A DNA stretch of 25,734 nucleotides, taken from an uncultured Dialister sp. (lineage in GTDB: Bacteria > Bacillota > Negativicutes > Veillonellales > Dialisteraceae). The stretch spans positions 1 through 25,734 of the forward strand of contig CAKQBK010000036.1 in assembly GCA_934216155.1 (NCBI GenBank). Reading direction: 5' to 3'. A program made the translations under genes and the position numbers. Shown here piece by piece: positions 15,054 to 23,598 of the stretch. The first letter of the stretch is position 1. Every line of letters begins with the position of its first letter. The notes beneath the pieces are model-generated. The model had not been told where the DNA came from and did no database searches. It saw only the letters and a list, made by a program, of their open reading frames with translations.

Positions 15054-17087
15054 ATGAAAGCTTTACAAAATAGTGCCTTTCACTGGTTGGCTGTTTTGAT
15101 TTTCATTGGATTCTGTGCCGCAGGAGTGATTTCCTGGCAGAGATATGAAGTGGAACACAACGCCAAGCAAGTGGAAATGGTCTATGATTATTACAATGTC
15201 ATTGATAGTGCTGTAGAAGAAGGGAAAACCGCCGACGAATTATTCGCCTTATATAAGAAGAGCGGCATCACTTCTTTAGCCATTTATGATGAGACACCGG
15301 AAAAATTGATCAATCACAATTTCATCCGTGTCTATCGTGGTTATGATTTCCATTTCAGAAATCCCACTGTCACTGGCATTGAAGAAGAAAAAATGTATAT
15401 CCAGCCTGGCAGCAGCACCGAAGGGGCCGCTTACTTTGCTGAATTGAAGCACCACCTGGAACTGATTTACGGACAGGAAAAAGTTCGTGAACTCAATGCC
15501 AACGGGGTAGATACCCTGGAGGTAGCAGGCAACTATAGTAAATTCATGACCGTGCCGTTGGGCATTTTCAAAGAAACTGTGAAAACAGCAGCACAACGTG
15601 ATTTCTACTTGGTGCTTCGTCCCGCCAACATTCCTCATGCTTCCAAAGAATTTATTGATACCTTCTTTGAAGCTATGGATTCGTCGGACAAAGTCAGTGC
15701 GGTTCTTTTCCAGGGGAAAGAAGCTCTGGGCTATAAAGAACATTTGGATTATGTGTCTAACCAGCTGAATCAGCGTCACGTGCCATTGGTTCTGATCGAA
15801 GCACAGAACCAGCTGGGCTTTGAACCTCAGGCAGGGCTGCTAGATTTGGCAAAGAAATCGAACTATGACTTGGTTCGCCTCTATGCCATGTCCAAAGATG
15901 AACTGATTAAAATCAATCAGAAAGAAGCGTCTTCCCGTTTCTATATTTCTGATATTGAAAGAAATATCCGTATGAATCTCTTCCCGTCCTACAAGTTTGC
16001 TGCCGATGGGAAGAGCCTTTCGGAAACCAATGCGTCCTATATCCAGGGCGTGACCCAGCGTTTGGAAAATCACGGATTCACCGTAGGAAAAGCGTCTGTG
16101 ATGGCACCGTATTTCCCGTCCAGTGCGCTTAGATCGTTGGCCATGATGGGAGCCCTTTCTTTGGTAGTGACCACCTTGCTGCTCCTTTTGCCGGGGCTCA
16201 AAAAGTGGAGCTACTACATTGAAGTGCTTGGTCTTGTGGGAACCCAAGGATTGTATTGGGTACTTCATATGAACTTGGTGCTGCAGCTCTTGGCTTTAGG
16301 CGCTGCGGTTTGTACCCCTGTGGTGGTTGTCACCTTATTCCTCAATTACTGTGTGAAACGGAAAGATATGGCCTTCTCCGAAATCGGATGGGGGAAACTG
16401 TTCCTGGAGTCCGTTGCGATTCTGTGGGGCGCTGGAATCCTGTCTCTCATGGGCGCTGCTTTCGTCAGTGGTCTTTTGGGGGATATCCGCTATTTCTTGG
16501 AAATGGAAATTTTCAGAGGCGTCAAAGCGACCTTTGTATTGCCACTGGTCCTGATTTCTGTGGTATACATCCAGAAATTCCCCTTCTTTGGAAAGACCGT
16601 TTCGTCTGACAAAGATTTCGTTTCCTTTGTGAAGAAATTCTGCCACATCCAGATCAAACTGGGACTCCTTGTGGGTCTGGGTCTTCTGGCTATTGTGGGC
16701 TTTGTATTCATTGGTCGCAGTGGCAACAACGGCGCACCGGTTCCGCAGTTTGAAATCGCCCTCCGCCGTTTCCTGGAAGACATGATGTATGCCCGTCCTA
16801 GAGAAAAGGAATTCTTTTTCGGACATCCGGCGGTGCTGGTTTCTTTGGCGGCTTTCTATAGAAAGTGGCCACAGATTTTACACTATTTCCTCATCGTGGC
16901 TGTCACCATTGGACAGGGCTCCATGGTGGAAACCTTTGCTCATATGAGAAGTCCTTTCATTCTGAGCTTTATCCGTGGCCTGGATGGATTGGCTGCTGGT
17001 ACGCTTTCCATGGTGGGGGCCCTTCTGGCGGTGATGATTCTGGTACGAATCACCAAGTTCTTTGGAGAACGATATGGAAAAGTATAA
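15054..17087 (+). CDS. Multipass membrane protein, DUF5693-like, unknown function
   Basis: Protein of 677 aa. One N-terminal membrane helix (about residues 10-27, LAVLIFIGFCAAGVISW) is followed by a soluble, probably extracytoplasmic domain to about residue 350. From about 358 on there are roughly eight or nine hydrophobic segments, beginning LRSLAMMGALSLVVTTLLLLL. I recognise the architecture and neighbourhood as a DUF5693-type protein found beside csaB in Firmicutes; no catalytic motif is apparent. It overlaps csaB by 14 bp, so translation is coupled. An envelope role, such as transport or modification of a cell-wall polymer that CsaB pyruvylates, is inferred from context only. The start ATG follows TAGGTAGGTAG. 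Confidence 0.75.
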   Translation: MKALQNSAFHWLAVLIFIGFCAAGVISWQRYEVEHNAKQVEMVYDYYNVIDSAVEEGKTADELFALYKKSGITSLAIYDETPEKLINHNFIRVYRGYDFHFRNPTVTGIEEEKMYIQPGSSTEGAAYFAELKHHLELIYGQEKVRELNANGVDTLEVAGNYSKFMTVPLGIFKETVKTAAQRDFYLVLRPANIPHASKEFIDTFFEAMDSSDKVSAVLFQGKEALGYKEHLDYVSNQLNQRHVPLVLIEAQNQLGFEPQAGLLDLAKKSNYDLVRLYAMSKDELIKINQKEASSRFYISDIERNIRMNLFPSYKFAADGKSLSETNASYIQGVTQRLENHGFTVGKASVMAPYFPSSALRSLAMMGALSLVVTTLLLLLPGLKKWSYYIEVLGLVGTQGLYWVLHMNLVLQLLALGAAVCTPVVVVTLFLNYCVKRKDMAFSEIGWGKLFLESVAILWGAGILSLMGAAFVSGLLGDIRYFLEMEIFRGVKATFVLPLVLISVVYIQKFPFFGKTVSSDKDFVSFVKKFCHIQIKLGLLVGLGLLAIVGFVFIGRSGNNGAPVPQFEIALRRFLEDMMYARPREKEFFFGHPAVLVSLAAFYRKWPQILHYFLIVAVTIGQGSMVETFAHMRSPFILSFIRGLDGLAAGTLSMVGALLAVMILVRITKFFGERYGKV

Positions 17088-18162
17088 GATAGTGATTTCC
17101 GGATACTATGGTTTCAACAACGCTGGCGATGAAGCCATGCTGCTGGCCATATTACAGGCACTTCGGAAAACCTTCCATGCACCGGATATCACTGTCATTT
17201 CTGGGAATCCATCAGCCACTTCAGAAACCTTCGGTGTCGAAACGGTTCCTCGCTTTGGCATATGGCCCATTTTGAAAGCCCTTTTCCGGTCTGATTTTCT
17301 CATCAGTGGAGGCGGAAGTCTCCTGCAGGATGTGACCAGTTGGAAAAGCATGGTGTATTACCTGACCATCATCATTGTGGGGGTTCTGTTTAGAAAACGG
17401 GTCTATCTGTACTCCCAAGGCATTGGACCGGTCAGGTATCGGGTGATTCGTATCATCCTGAAGCATGTGCTGAATCACGTGGATGCCATCACCGTGCGCG
17501 ATACGGAGTCCAAAGGATTCTTGCAGCGCCTTGGTGTGCATAGGAAAATTTACACCACCGCCGATGCAGTCCTTTCTCTGGAACCGGCGGATATGTCATT
17601 GGGAAAGAAAATCCTTGAAAGAAATGGGATTGATGGATCCAGAAAATTGGTGGGCATTGCCATTCGCAACTGGAAAGATACACCGCGCTGGATGAGCGAA
17701 CTGAAGAAATGTGTAGTTCGTCTCGTTTCTGATAAGAATTGTGATGTGGTGTTCATTCCCATGCAATTTCCGGAAGATGCCCAGGCGGCGGAAGAAATGG
17801 GAAACCTAAACCATGTACATATCCTGAAAGAGGGATACACCATCGAAGAATTGATGTCTCTTATGGGAAATATGGACGTGGTGATCGGCATGCGTCTCCA
17901 TGCCATGATTTTCTCCGCTTTGATGCATGTGCCATTCCTGGGAATTTCCTATGATCCGAAGATAGATAACTTTTTGGCATTGATTCATCGAAAATCCAGT
18001 TGTTCTATTGGAGACATGAAGGAAGAAAAGTTATATAATGAAACGTGTGAACTGCTTGACCACTCCCTGTCAAAAGAAGAATGGCAGCAAGTGGAAGCCC
18101 TTCGCAAACAGGCATGTGAAAATGTAGAAATTTTGGAAACACTGGTAAGGAAAAATGGCTAA
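17074..18162 (+). CDS. csaB: Polysaccharide pyruvyl transferase CsaB
   Basis: Adds pyruvate ketals from PEP to a secondary cell-wall polysaccharide, the modification that lets SLH-domain surface proteins dock. 362 aa. The N-terminal nucleotide-fold-like GYYGFNNAGDEAML, SGGGSLLQD at residues 78-86, IGPVRYR, and GMRLH at 272-276 (H276 presumed important) are family hallmarks. An in-frame TTG at 17062 is possible. The ATG at 17074 with GGAG at 17064-17067 gives a better start and the usual N-terminus. The gene is translationally coupled to the upstream membrane protein. In diderm Firmicutes SLH proteins such as OmpM link the outer membrane to peptidoglycan, so the substrate in this organism may differ from that in Bacillus. 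Confidence 0.9.
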   Translation: MEKYKIVISGYYGFNNAGDEAMLLAILQALRKTFHAPDITVISGNPSATSETFGVETVPRFGIWPILKALFRSDFLISGGGSLLQDVTSWKSMVYYLTIIIVGVLFRKRVYLYSQGIGPVRYRVIRIILKHVLNHVDAITVRDTESKGFLQRLGVHRKIYTTADAVLSLEPADMSLGKKILERNGIDGSRKLVGIAIRNWKDTPRWMSELKKCVVRLVSDKNCDVVFIPMQFPEDAQAAEEMGNLNHVHILKEGYTIEELMSLMGNMDVVIGMRLHAMIFSALMHVPFLGISYDPKIDNFLALIHRKSSCSIGDMKEEKLYNETCELLDHSLSKEEWQQVEALRKQACENVEILETLVRKNG

Positions 18163-18397
18163 CTAGTGCCATGTTTGGTGATTCACTGGAAATTAGCCTA
18201 AATAGTTAGGAGTAAGGAATTAGGTTTCTGTAGCGGCATTTGCACTTGATTACCCTCTTCCTTTGGAAGGGGGGCAGGGGGATAGCTCGCTGTAGCGAGA
18301 TGAATAGAATGAGACACTTAACGCTGTCGGCGTGCTGCGAAGGCGGCTAGTGAAACAACTCTTCTTCGTCGGCCTATCCCTGGCCCGCAGGCCGTTA
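18163..18397. repeat. Intergenic stretch with G-rich block and dyads
   Basis: No gene is seen. AGTTAGGAGTAAGGAATTAGG heptamer remnants lie at about 18203-18225. 18253-18285 repeats the CCCTCTTCCTTTGGAAGG G-rich block of 4935-4969. It continues with TAGCTCGCTGTAGCGAG and a partial inverted partner, GGCCTATCCCTGGCCCG, near 18371-18388, which suggests a second type of palindromic element. No clear csaB terminator was found. Confidence 0.65.
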
Positions 18398-18612
18398 AGG
18401 ATTTACATTGATAGGCATGATTCTGCTAGGGAAACATAAGGTTCTGAAGGTTCTAAAGGTACAAAGGGTTCTCACGTTCCTCGAATGAGCTAATGACACT
18501 AGCGTCTATTGGCACATTCGGGGAACCTGAGCAACCTGAGAACCCTTAGAAACTTGAGCAACCTGTCACTACTAGCGAAATGAATATCTATGTTACGTAT
18601 ACTAAAGTATTG
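18392..18612. mobile_element. Degenerate, palindromised MITE-like element, copy C
   Basis: The left edge GTTAAGGATTTACATTGATAG matches the subterminal GTTAAGGATTTGCG end of copies A and B. The right edge (ACTACTAGCGAAATGAATATC, with TATG and a T-rich end) resembles the reverse complement of that same end, so both sides derive from one element end. GGTTCTGAA-type nonamers, CGAATGAGC, an ACTAGCGTCTATTGG core and CCTGAG nonamers fill the interior. The outermost AATGCT bases are lost and no flanking direct repeat is visible. Confidence 0.65.
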
Positions 18613-18616
18613 CTAT

Positions 18617-18668
18617 TTCCTAATCCCTAGCTACTAATCCCTAATCCCTAGTTACCAGTCACCAGATT
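18617..18668. repeat. CCCTAAT/CAGTCAC heptamers upstream of transketolase
   Basis: CCTAATCCCTAGCTACTAAT and following CCCTAAT units run in 7-bp phase into TTACCAGTCACCAG. It ends just before the AAGGAGG ribosome binding site at 18675-18681 of the transketolase gene. Confidence 0.85.
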
Positions 18669-18688
18669 AACCCTAAGGAGGAAAACAA

Positions 18689-19522
18689 ATGAGCCAGCTG
18701 ACTGCCGAAGAGCTCACTGCTCTTCAAAGCAAAGCCAAGGATGTCCGTGTGGATATTCTGAAAATGATTACAAAAGCCAATTCTGGTCATACCGGCGGTT
18801 CTTTATCTGCTGCGGATATTTTGACCTTATTGTTCTTCCATGAAATGAATGTGGATCCGAAAGATCCGAAGAAAGCCGATCGGGACCGTCTGGTTCTTTC
18901 CAAAGGCCATGGTGCACCAGCTCTCTATGCGGTGTTGGCAGAAAAAGGCTATTTCCCGAAAGAAGAACTGGATCATCTCCGTCAGGCAGGTCATATGCTC
19001 CAGGGCCACCCGGACATGAAACACACTCCCGGCGTAGATATGACCACCGGTTCTTTGGGACAGGGTATCAGTGCTGCTTGTGGTATGGCACTGGCTTCCA
19101 AAATGGACAAAGCCGATTGGCGTGTATACACCATCCTGGGCGATGGGGAACTGGAAGAAGGCCAGGTATGGGAAGCCGCTATGTATGCAGCCCATTACAA
19201 ACTGGACCATCTCACTGCTTTTGTAGATAACAATGGTCTCCAGATTGATGGACCCATTACAGAAGTTATGTCTTCTCTGCCGATTGGCGAAAAGTTCAAA
19301 GCCTTTGGCTGGCACGTCATTGAAACCGATGGCCACGACATGGAAAAACTTCATGAAGCCATTGAAGAAGCTAAATCCGTTTCTGGCAAACCGACCATGA
19401 TTGTCATGAAGACCGTCAAAGGCAAGGGCGTTCCGGAAATTGAAAACCAGGTCGGCTGGCATGGCAAGGCACCAAGCGCAGAAGAATGTGATAGATTTAT
19501 TAAAGCAGTGGAGGCAGAATAA
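18689..19522 (+). CDS. Transketolase, N-terminal subunit
   Basis: N-terminal, diphosphate-binding half of transketolase, 277 aa, acting with the next gene product in the non-oxidative pentose phosphate pathway. The TPP motif starts GDGELEEGQVWEA at residues 151-163 and ends at NNGLQIDG at 181-188. SGHTGGSLSAADIL at 32-45 and SKGHGAPALY at 71-80 contribute active-site histidines. The strong AAGGAGG at 18675-18681 supports the ATG. Its stop codon shares a base with the next start (TAATG), giving one-to-one translation of both halves. A split enzyme is normal in many Firmicutes and archaea; no frameshift is involved. Confidence 0.94.
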   Translation: MSQLTAEELTALQSKAKDVRVDILKMITKANSGHTGGSLSAADILTLLFFHEMNVDPKDPKKADRDRLVLSKGHGAPALYAVLAEKGYFPKEELDHLRQAGHMLQGHPDMKHTPGVDMTTGSLGQGISAACGMALASKMDKADWRVYTILGDGELEEGQVWEAAMYAAHYKLDHLTAFVDNNGLQIDGPITEVMSSLPIGEKFKAFGWHVIETDGHDMEKLHEAIEEAKSVSGKPTMIVMKTVKGKGVPEIENQVGWHGKAPSAEECDRFIKAVEAE

Positions 19523-20451
19523 TGGGGAAGGCAACACGTGACGCATACGGTGAAGCACTGAAAGAATTGGGTGCTGTAAATCCTGATATTGTAGTTTTGG
19601 ACGCTGACCTGTCTGCATCCACCAAGACACAGGTTTTTGCCAAAGCCTATCCGGATCGTTTCTTTGATACAGGCATCGCAGAAGGAAATATGATGGGCGT
19701 AGCCGCAGGATTGGCTGCTGCTGGCAAGATTCCTTTTGCTTCTACTTTTGCGGTATTCGGTGCCGGCAGAGCGTACGAACAGATTCGTAACTCCATTTGC
19801 TATCCGAAACTGAACGTCAAAGTGGCTGTGACCCATTCCGGTCTCACCGTTGGCGAAGATGGGGCCACTCACCAGATGCTGGAAGACATCACCCTCATGC
19901 GAGTTCTTCCAAACATGACTGTGGTGGTTCCTGCCGATGCAGAAGAAACCAAAGCAGTCATTCACTGGGCTGCTTCTTACCATGGACCGGTGTACATCCG
20001 CATGGGCCGTGCCAAATGCGATGACATCACCCCTGCTGGTGCTACTTTCACCCCAGGCAAGAGCTTCACTGTTTGCGATGGCAAAGATGTGACTTTGATT
20101 GCTTGCGGTATCATGGTAGCCAAAGCAAAAGCTGCTGCAGACCTGCTGGCAGCAAAAGGCATTTCTGCTCGCGTCATCAACATGAGCTCCATCAAACCGA
20201 TTGATGAAGAAGCCATTTTGAAAGCAGCAGAAGAAACTGGTCATATCGTGACCTGTGAAGAACATTCCATCAAAGGTGGCCTCGGTGGTGCTGTTGCAGA
20301 AGTACTGTGCCTGCACAAACCAGTACCGATGACCATGGTGGGCGTCAACGACAGCTTCGGTGAATCCGGCACAGCAGACGACCTGCTGAAGAAATACGGC
20401 CTCACCGCGGAACATATCGCAGAAGAAGCAGAAGCTTTGTTGAAGCGATAA
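19522..20451 (+). CDS. Transketolase, C-terminal subunit
   Basis: C-terminal half of the split transketolase, 309 aa. The pyrimidine-binding domain contains FDTGIAEGNMMGVAAGLA, where E54 is the conserved glutamate that activates the TPP aminopyrimidine ring. The following FASTFAVFGAGRAYEQIRNS and THSGLTVGEDGATHQ segments are typical. The C-terminal transketolase domain (about 190-309) includes the ISARVINMSSIKPID strand-helix. Start ATG at 19522 overlaps the upstream stop by one base; GTGGAGG just before it is the ribosome binding site. Reaction: transfer of two-carbon ketol units between sugar phosphates. Confidence 0.94.
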   Translation: MGKATRDAYGEALKELGAVNPDIVVLDADLSASTKTQVFAKAYPDRFFDTGIAEGNMMGVAAGLAAAGKIPFASTFAVFGAGRAYEQIRNSICYPKLNVKVAVTHSGLTVGEDGATHQMLEDITLMRVLPNMTVVVPADAEETKAVIHWAASYHGPVYIRMGRAKCDDITPAGATFTPGKSFTVCDGKDVTLIACGIMVAKAKAAADLLAAKGISARVINMSSIKPIDEEAILKAAEETGHIVTCEEHSIKGGLGGAVAEVLCLHKPVPMTMVGVNDSFGESGTADDLLKKYGLTAEHIAEEAEALLKR

Positions 20452-20483
20452 ATCGTGAGTGGCCATGTATTCATTTTCGTAAA

Positions 20484-20549
20484 AAGTGCGTAGTGAGTAG
20501 TGCGGAGTGCGTAGTGGTGGAAGGGGCGCATCAAATTATATAGCGCCCC
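20484..20549. repeat. GTGCGTA heptamers plus GC-rich hairpin, 3' element 4
   Basis: GTGCGTA, GTGAGTA and GTGCGGA heptamers from about 20488 lead to GTGGTGGAA. The perfect hairpin GGGGCGC at 20523-20529 with GCGCCCC at 20543-20549 follows, then AATACCCTCTTAT. It lies 72 nt after the transketolase stop. Confidence 0.88.
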
Positions 20550-20643
20550 AATACCCTCTTATAAATCTTCTTTATATATCTTCGTGTGATACCTACGTAA
20601 GCGTGTGTTATTTTTTTATAGAAAAGCACATACATATATGAGG

Positions 20644-20696
20644 CAGTTGGCGGTTAGCAGCAGACAGTAAAACTGTAAACTGCTAACCGCCAACTG
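20644..20696. repeat. Perfect 17-bp stem upstream of ftsE (GTTAGCA heptamers)
   Basis: CAGTTGGCGGTTAGCAG at 20644-20660 pairs without mismatch with CTGCTAACCGCCAACTG at 20680-20696. The 19-nt loop itself contains ACAGT/ACTGT. The right arm continues as AACTGTT-type heptamers. It ends about 20 nt before the GCGAGG ribosome binding site of ftsE and is likely in the leader. Confidence 0.92.
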
Positions 20697-20725
20697 TTAA
20701 CTAAAAACCAGAAAGCGAGGATTTA

Positions 20726-21412
20726 ATGATTACTTTTGATCAGGTGTCACTGCAGTACGATGCAAAACACACCGCCCTCAGTAACATTAATATTCATATC
20801 GACAAAGGAGAATTTGTATTTATCGTCGGTCCCAGTGGGGCCGGGAAATCTACGTTTGTCAAAATTCTGACCCATGAACTGGTACCGGAATCCGGCACCG
20901 TTATCGTCAATGGTCTCAAAATTAACAAACTAAAATCTAGCAAAGTGCCCTATTACCGGCGTTCTTTGGGCATTGTATTCCAGGATTTCCGCCTTCTCTC
21001 GGAAAAGACCGTATTTGAAAACATTGCTTTCGTTCTTCGTGTCACCGGCGTGCGGCCGAAGGAAATCAAAGCCAAAGTCCATCGGGTACTGGACTTGGTA
21101 GGCCTTCGTGGCAAGGAAAAAGAATTGCCGTCCAAACTGTCCGGTGGGGAACAGCAGCGTGTAGCCATCGCCAGAGCGTTGGTAAACCAGCCGGTTCTTC
21201 TCATTGCAGATGAACCGACAGGGAACCTGGACCCCAATACGTCGGAAGACATTATGAAACTGTTCAATGAAATCAATCACATGGGCACCACCATCATCAT
21301 GGTGACCCATAACAAAGATTTGGTCAATGCGATGCACAAGCGCGTAGTCAGCATCGAAGAAGGTCATATCGTGAGCGACGTGAAGAAAGGGGGCTATGAC
21401 CTGAATGTTTAA
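20726..21412 (+). CDS. ftsE: Cell division ATP-binding protein FtsE
   Basis: ABC ATPase of the FtsEX complex, which controls peptidoglycan hydrolysis at the division site. 228 aa. Walker A GPSGAGKST is at residues 35-43, Q-loop Q86 in VFQDFRLL, signature LSGGEQQ at 138-144, and Walker B LLIADEP at 158-164, followed by the TGNLDP D-loop region. The H-loop histidine is in MVTHNKD. GCGAGG at 20715-20720 precedes the ATG. The last 8 bases overlap ftsX. The sequence gives no sign of degeneration. Confidence 0.96.
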   Translation: MITFDQVSLQYDAKHTALSNINIHIDKGEFVFIVGPSGAGKSTFVKILTHELVPESGTVIVNGLKINKLKSSKVPYYRRSLGIVFQDFRLLSEKTVFENIAFVLRVTGVRPKEIKAKVHRVLDLVGLRGKEKELPSKLSGGEQQRVAIARALVNQPVLLIADEPTGNLDPNTSEDIMKLFNEINHMGTTIIMVTHNKDLVNAMHKRVVSIEEGHIVSDVKKGGYDLNV

Positions 21413-22289
21413 TTCCTTATCCTATTTCTGGGGAGAAACATTCCGTTCCCTCTTCCGCAATCGTTTCATGGCCGTGGCTTCTGTACTGACAGTGACATTG
21501 TCTATGTTTATTCTAGGCGTATTTCTTGCCGCCGTCTTGAACATCAACCATATGGCTTCCTACTTAGAAAACCAGGTAGAAATGACAGTGTACTTGAAAG
21601 ATGGACTCACCACCGACCAGGTGATGGGGGTCGGGAAATATCTGAAAGCCCAGCCGGGGATGAAAGATATCAAGTTCACCAACAAAGATGAAGCCATGAA
21701 AGAATTCAGAGAACGCATGGGAGACCAGCAGGGCCTTCTGGATGCCATCAATGGCAATCCGCTGCCGGCGTCTTACCAGATGTCTTTCCAAACTCCGGAA
21801 CAGCTCAAAGCAGCTGCCGAAGTGGTAGCAAAATACCAGGGCGTCGAAACCGTACAATACGGGAAAGATATTATCGAACAGCTCTACAAAGTGGCCCAGG
21901 TCATCCGTATCAGCGGTATCGTACTGATTATTTTCCTGGCCGGTGCAGAATTGTTCATTATTTCCAACACCATCCGACTCACCGTCTTCGCTCGTAGAAG
22001 AGAAATCCAGATCATGAAATATGTAGGGGCCACCAATGGATTCATTCGCTGGCCATTTGTGCTGGAAGGCATGATTATCGGGCTCATCGGTTCTGGCATC
22101 GCCTCCTTTATCCTTTGGGAAGGGTACAAAGCGGTGATTAACGAAATGGCTACCGCTGGATTGGTATTCATTCCGATGATTCCAATTTGGCCATTTATGC
22201 TCTATACCACACTGATTATTCTGGTGGCTGGCATTGTGATTGGCATGCTGGGAAGTGCCATTTCCCTGCGTAAATATATGAAGGTGTAA
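21405..22289 (+). CDS. ftsX: Cell division permease-like protein FtsX
   Basis: Membrane partner of FtsE that passes the ATPase cycle on to an extracytoplasmic peptidoglycan hydrolase. 294 aa with four predicted helices: about residues 22-45 (VASVLTVTLSMFILGVFLAAV), 166-188, 218-243 and 258-284. The extracytoplasmic domain of about 115 aa lies between helices 1 and 2. No ATPase motifs, as expected. Overlap with ftsE (8 bp) and a 1-nt gap to the next gene put all three in one translationally linked unit. Confidence 0.94.
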   Translation: MFNSLSYFWGETFRSLFRNRFMAVASVLTVTLSMFILGVFLAAVLNINHMASYLENQVEMTVYLKDGLTTDQVMGVGKYLKAQPGMKDIKFTNKDEAMKEFRERMGDQQGLLDAINGNPLPASYQMSFQTPEQLKAAAEVVAKYQGVETVQYGKDIIEQLYKVAQVIRISGIVLIIFLAGAELFIISNTIRLTVFARRREIQIMKYVGATNGFIRWPFVLEGMIIGLIGSGIASFILWEGYKAVINEMATAGLVFIPMIPIWPFMLYTTLIILVAGIVIGMLGSAISLRKYMKV

Positions 22290-22290
22290 T

Positions 22291-23472
22291 ATGAAAAGAA
22301 ATCATATAGCGCTTTCTGTGGCAATCACTTCTATGCTCCTCGCTGGCAGTGTATTTCCTACCGTGGCCGATGATTTGGATGACGAACTGCAGGACCTGCA
22401 AGGGCAGATTGATGAAGCCAGAAATAGCCAGGCCAGTTGGCAGGAAATCATCGAAGATGTAGCGGCAAAAATCAAAGCCATTCAAGTGGATTTGGATGCT
22501 GCCAATGCACGGCTGAAGGAAATCCAGAACGAACAGGCCAAAGTGAATGCCCAGATTCGACAAACCGAAGAAGACATCCGGAAAGCCCAGGCCTATTTGG
22601 AACAGCGACAAAAAGTTCTGAATCTTCGGGTTCGTTCTATTTACAAATTCGGCCAACTGAATTACTTGGAAGTCATCATGGGCGCCAAAAGCTTTTCTGA
22701 TTTTGCCAACCGGTTGGAATTGCTGAAACGAGTCATCCAGTCTGACTACAGTCTGATTTTGGAAATTCAAGACCAGAAAGCAAAGATTGAAGCCAAGAAA
22801 GCGGAATTGGAACAGGATAAAGCCCGTTTGGATCAACTGGCAGAAGAAGCCAAGAAGACCCAGGCAGAAATTGAAGCCAAGAAAGCAGAACAGCAGAAAG
22901 TACTGGATAACGCTAGAAGCAATAAGGCCGCTGCAGCCCAGATGGAACAGGACTACATCGCCCGGTCCAACGAAGTTCGTGAACTCATTCAAGAACGACT
23001 GCGTCAGGCAGAAGCGGCTCGTCAGGCGGCCCAAGCGGCACAGGCGGCTGGAGATGATAGTGCGGCCGATTATACTTACACCGAAGGCACCGGTTCTATG
23101 AGCTGGCCGTGCAATGGTGTCATCACCTCACCCTATGGCTATCGAACCCACCCGATCTTTGGCACCACCATCTTTCATGCAGGGATGGATATCGGCGTCG
23201 ACTACGGCACACCGATTCATGCGGCCGATAGCGGAACCGTTATTTACGCCGGCTGGATCAGTGGCTATGGCAATACAGTCATCATCGACCACGGCGGCGG
23301 CGTAGAAACCCTTTACGGACACAACCAGTCCCTGAACGTATCAGAAGGACAGTCCGTCTCTAAAGGCTCCGTCGTAGCCTATGCCGGCTCCACCGGTAAC
23401 TCCACGGGACCTCATTGCCACTTCGAAGTGGACGTCAACGGCTCTCCTACAGACCCGATGGGATATTTATAA
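22291..23472 (+). CDS. Secreted coiled-coil M23 peptidoglycan hydrolase (EnvC/PcsB-like position)
   Basis: Predicted FtsEX-controlled murein endopeptidase, 393 aa. Residues 1-26 look like a signal peptide (KRNHIALSVAITSMLLAGSVFPTVA). About 27-255 is a long coiled coil rich in Glu, Lys, Gln and Ala, the usual FtsX-docking arm. The LytM/M23 domain at about 270-393 has the zinc ligands H296 and D300 (HAGMD), plus H375 and H377 in HCH. The active site therefore appears intact, unlike EnvC of E. coli, which is a degenerate activator. It directly follows ftsX with one base between, and a strong terminator ends the operon. Confidence 0.92.
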   Translation: MKRNHIALSVAITSMLLAGSVFPTVADDLDDELQDLQGQIDEARNSQASWQEIIEDVAAKIKAIQVDLDAANARLKEIQNEQAKVNAQIRQTEEDIRKAQAYLEQRQKVLNLRVRSIYKFGQLNYLEVIMGAKSFSDFANRLELLKRVIQSDYSLILEIQDQKAKIEAKKAELEQDKARLDQLAEEAKKTQAEIEAKKAEQQKVLDNARSNKAAAAQMEQDYIARSNEVRELIQERLRQAEAARQAAQAAQAAGDDSAADYTYTEGTGSMSWPCNGVITSPYGYRTHPIFGTTIFHAGMDIGVDYGTPIHAADSGTVIYAGWISGYGNTVIIDHGGGVETLYGHNQSLNVSEGQSVSKGSVVAYAGSTGNSTGPHCHFEVDVNGSPTDPMGYL

Positions 23473-23480
23473 TCGATGCA

Positions 23481-23516
23481 AACAAAAAGAGACTCTTTCG
23501 GGAGTCTCTTTTTGTT
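23481..23516 (+). terminator. Intrinsic terminator of the ftsEX-M23 operon
   Basis: AACAAAAAGAGACTC at 23481-23495 pairs perfectly with GAGTCTCTTTTTGTT at 23502-23516, with a short loop and a T-rich tail. It begins 9 nt after the stop codon. Confidence 0.93.
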
Positions 23517-23518
23517 TT

Positions 23519-23598
23519 GGTGACTAGGGATTAGTGACTAGTGACTGGTGACCAGGGACTAGGGATTGGGGATTAGTAGCTAGGCCCTAGGAACTGTA
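23519..23598. repeat. Mixed-phase heptamer array
   Basis: Ten consecutive 7-bp units in one phase: GTGACTA, GGGATTA, GTGACTA, GTGACTG and so on, ending in GGGATTG, GGGATTA, GTAGCTA and GGCCCTA. The GTGACTA and GGGATTA types alternate without losing register, showing that they are variants of one heptamer family (G-K-G-A-Y-T-R). Confidence 0.93.

Noticed and set aside
17062..17073. TTG start for CsaB
   Set aside because: GGAG at 17064-17067 serves the ATG at 17074, and the conserved fold begins right after it.
18689..20451. Transketolase broken by a frameshift
   Set aside because: The TAATG junction with its own ribosome binding site and complete domains on both sides is the normal split two-subunit form.
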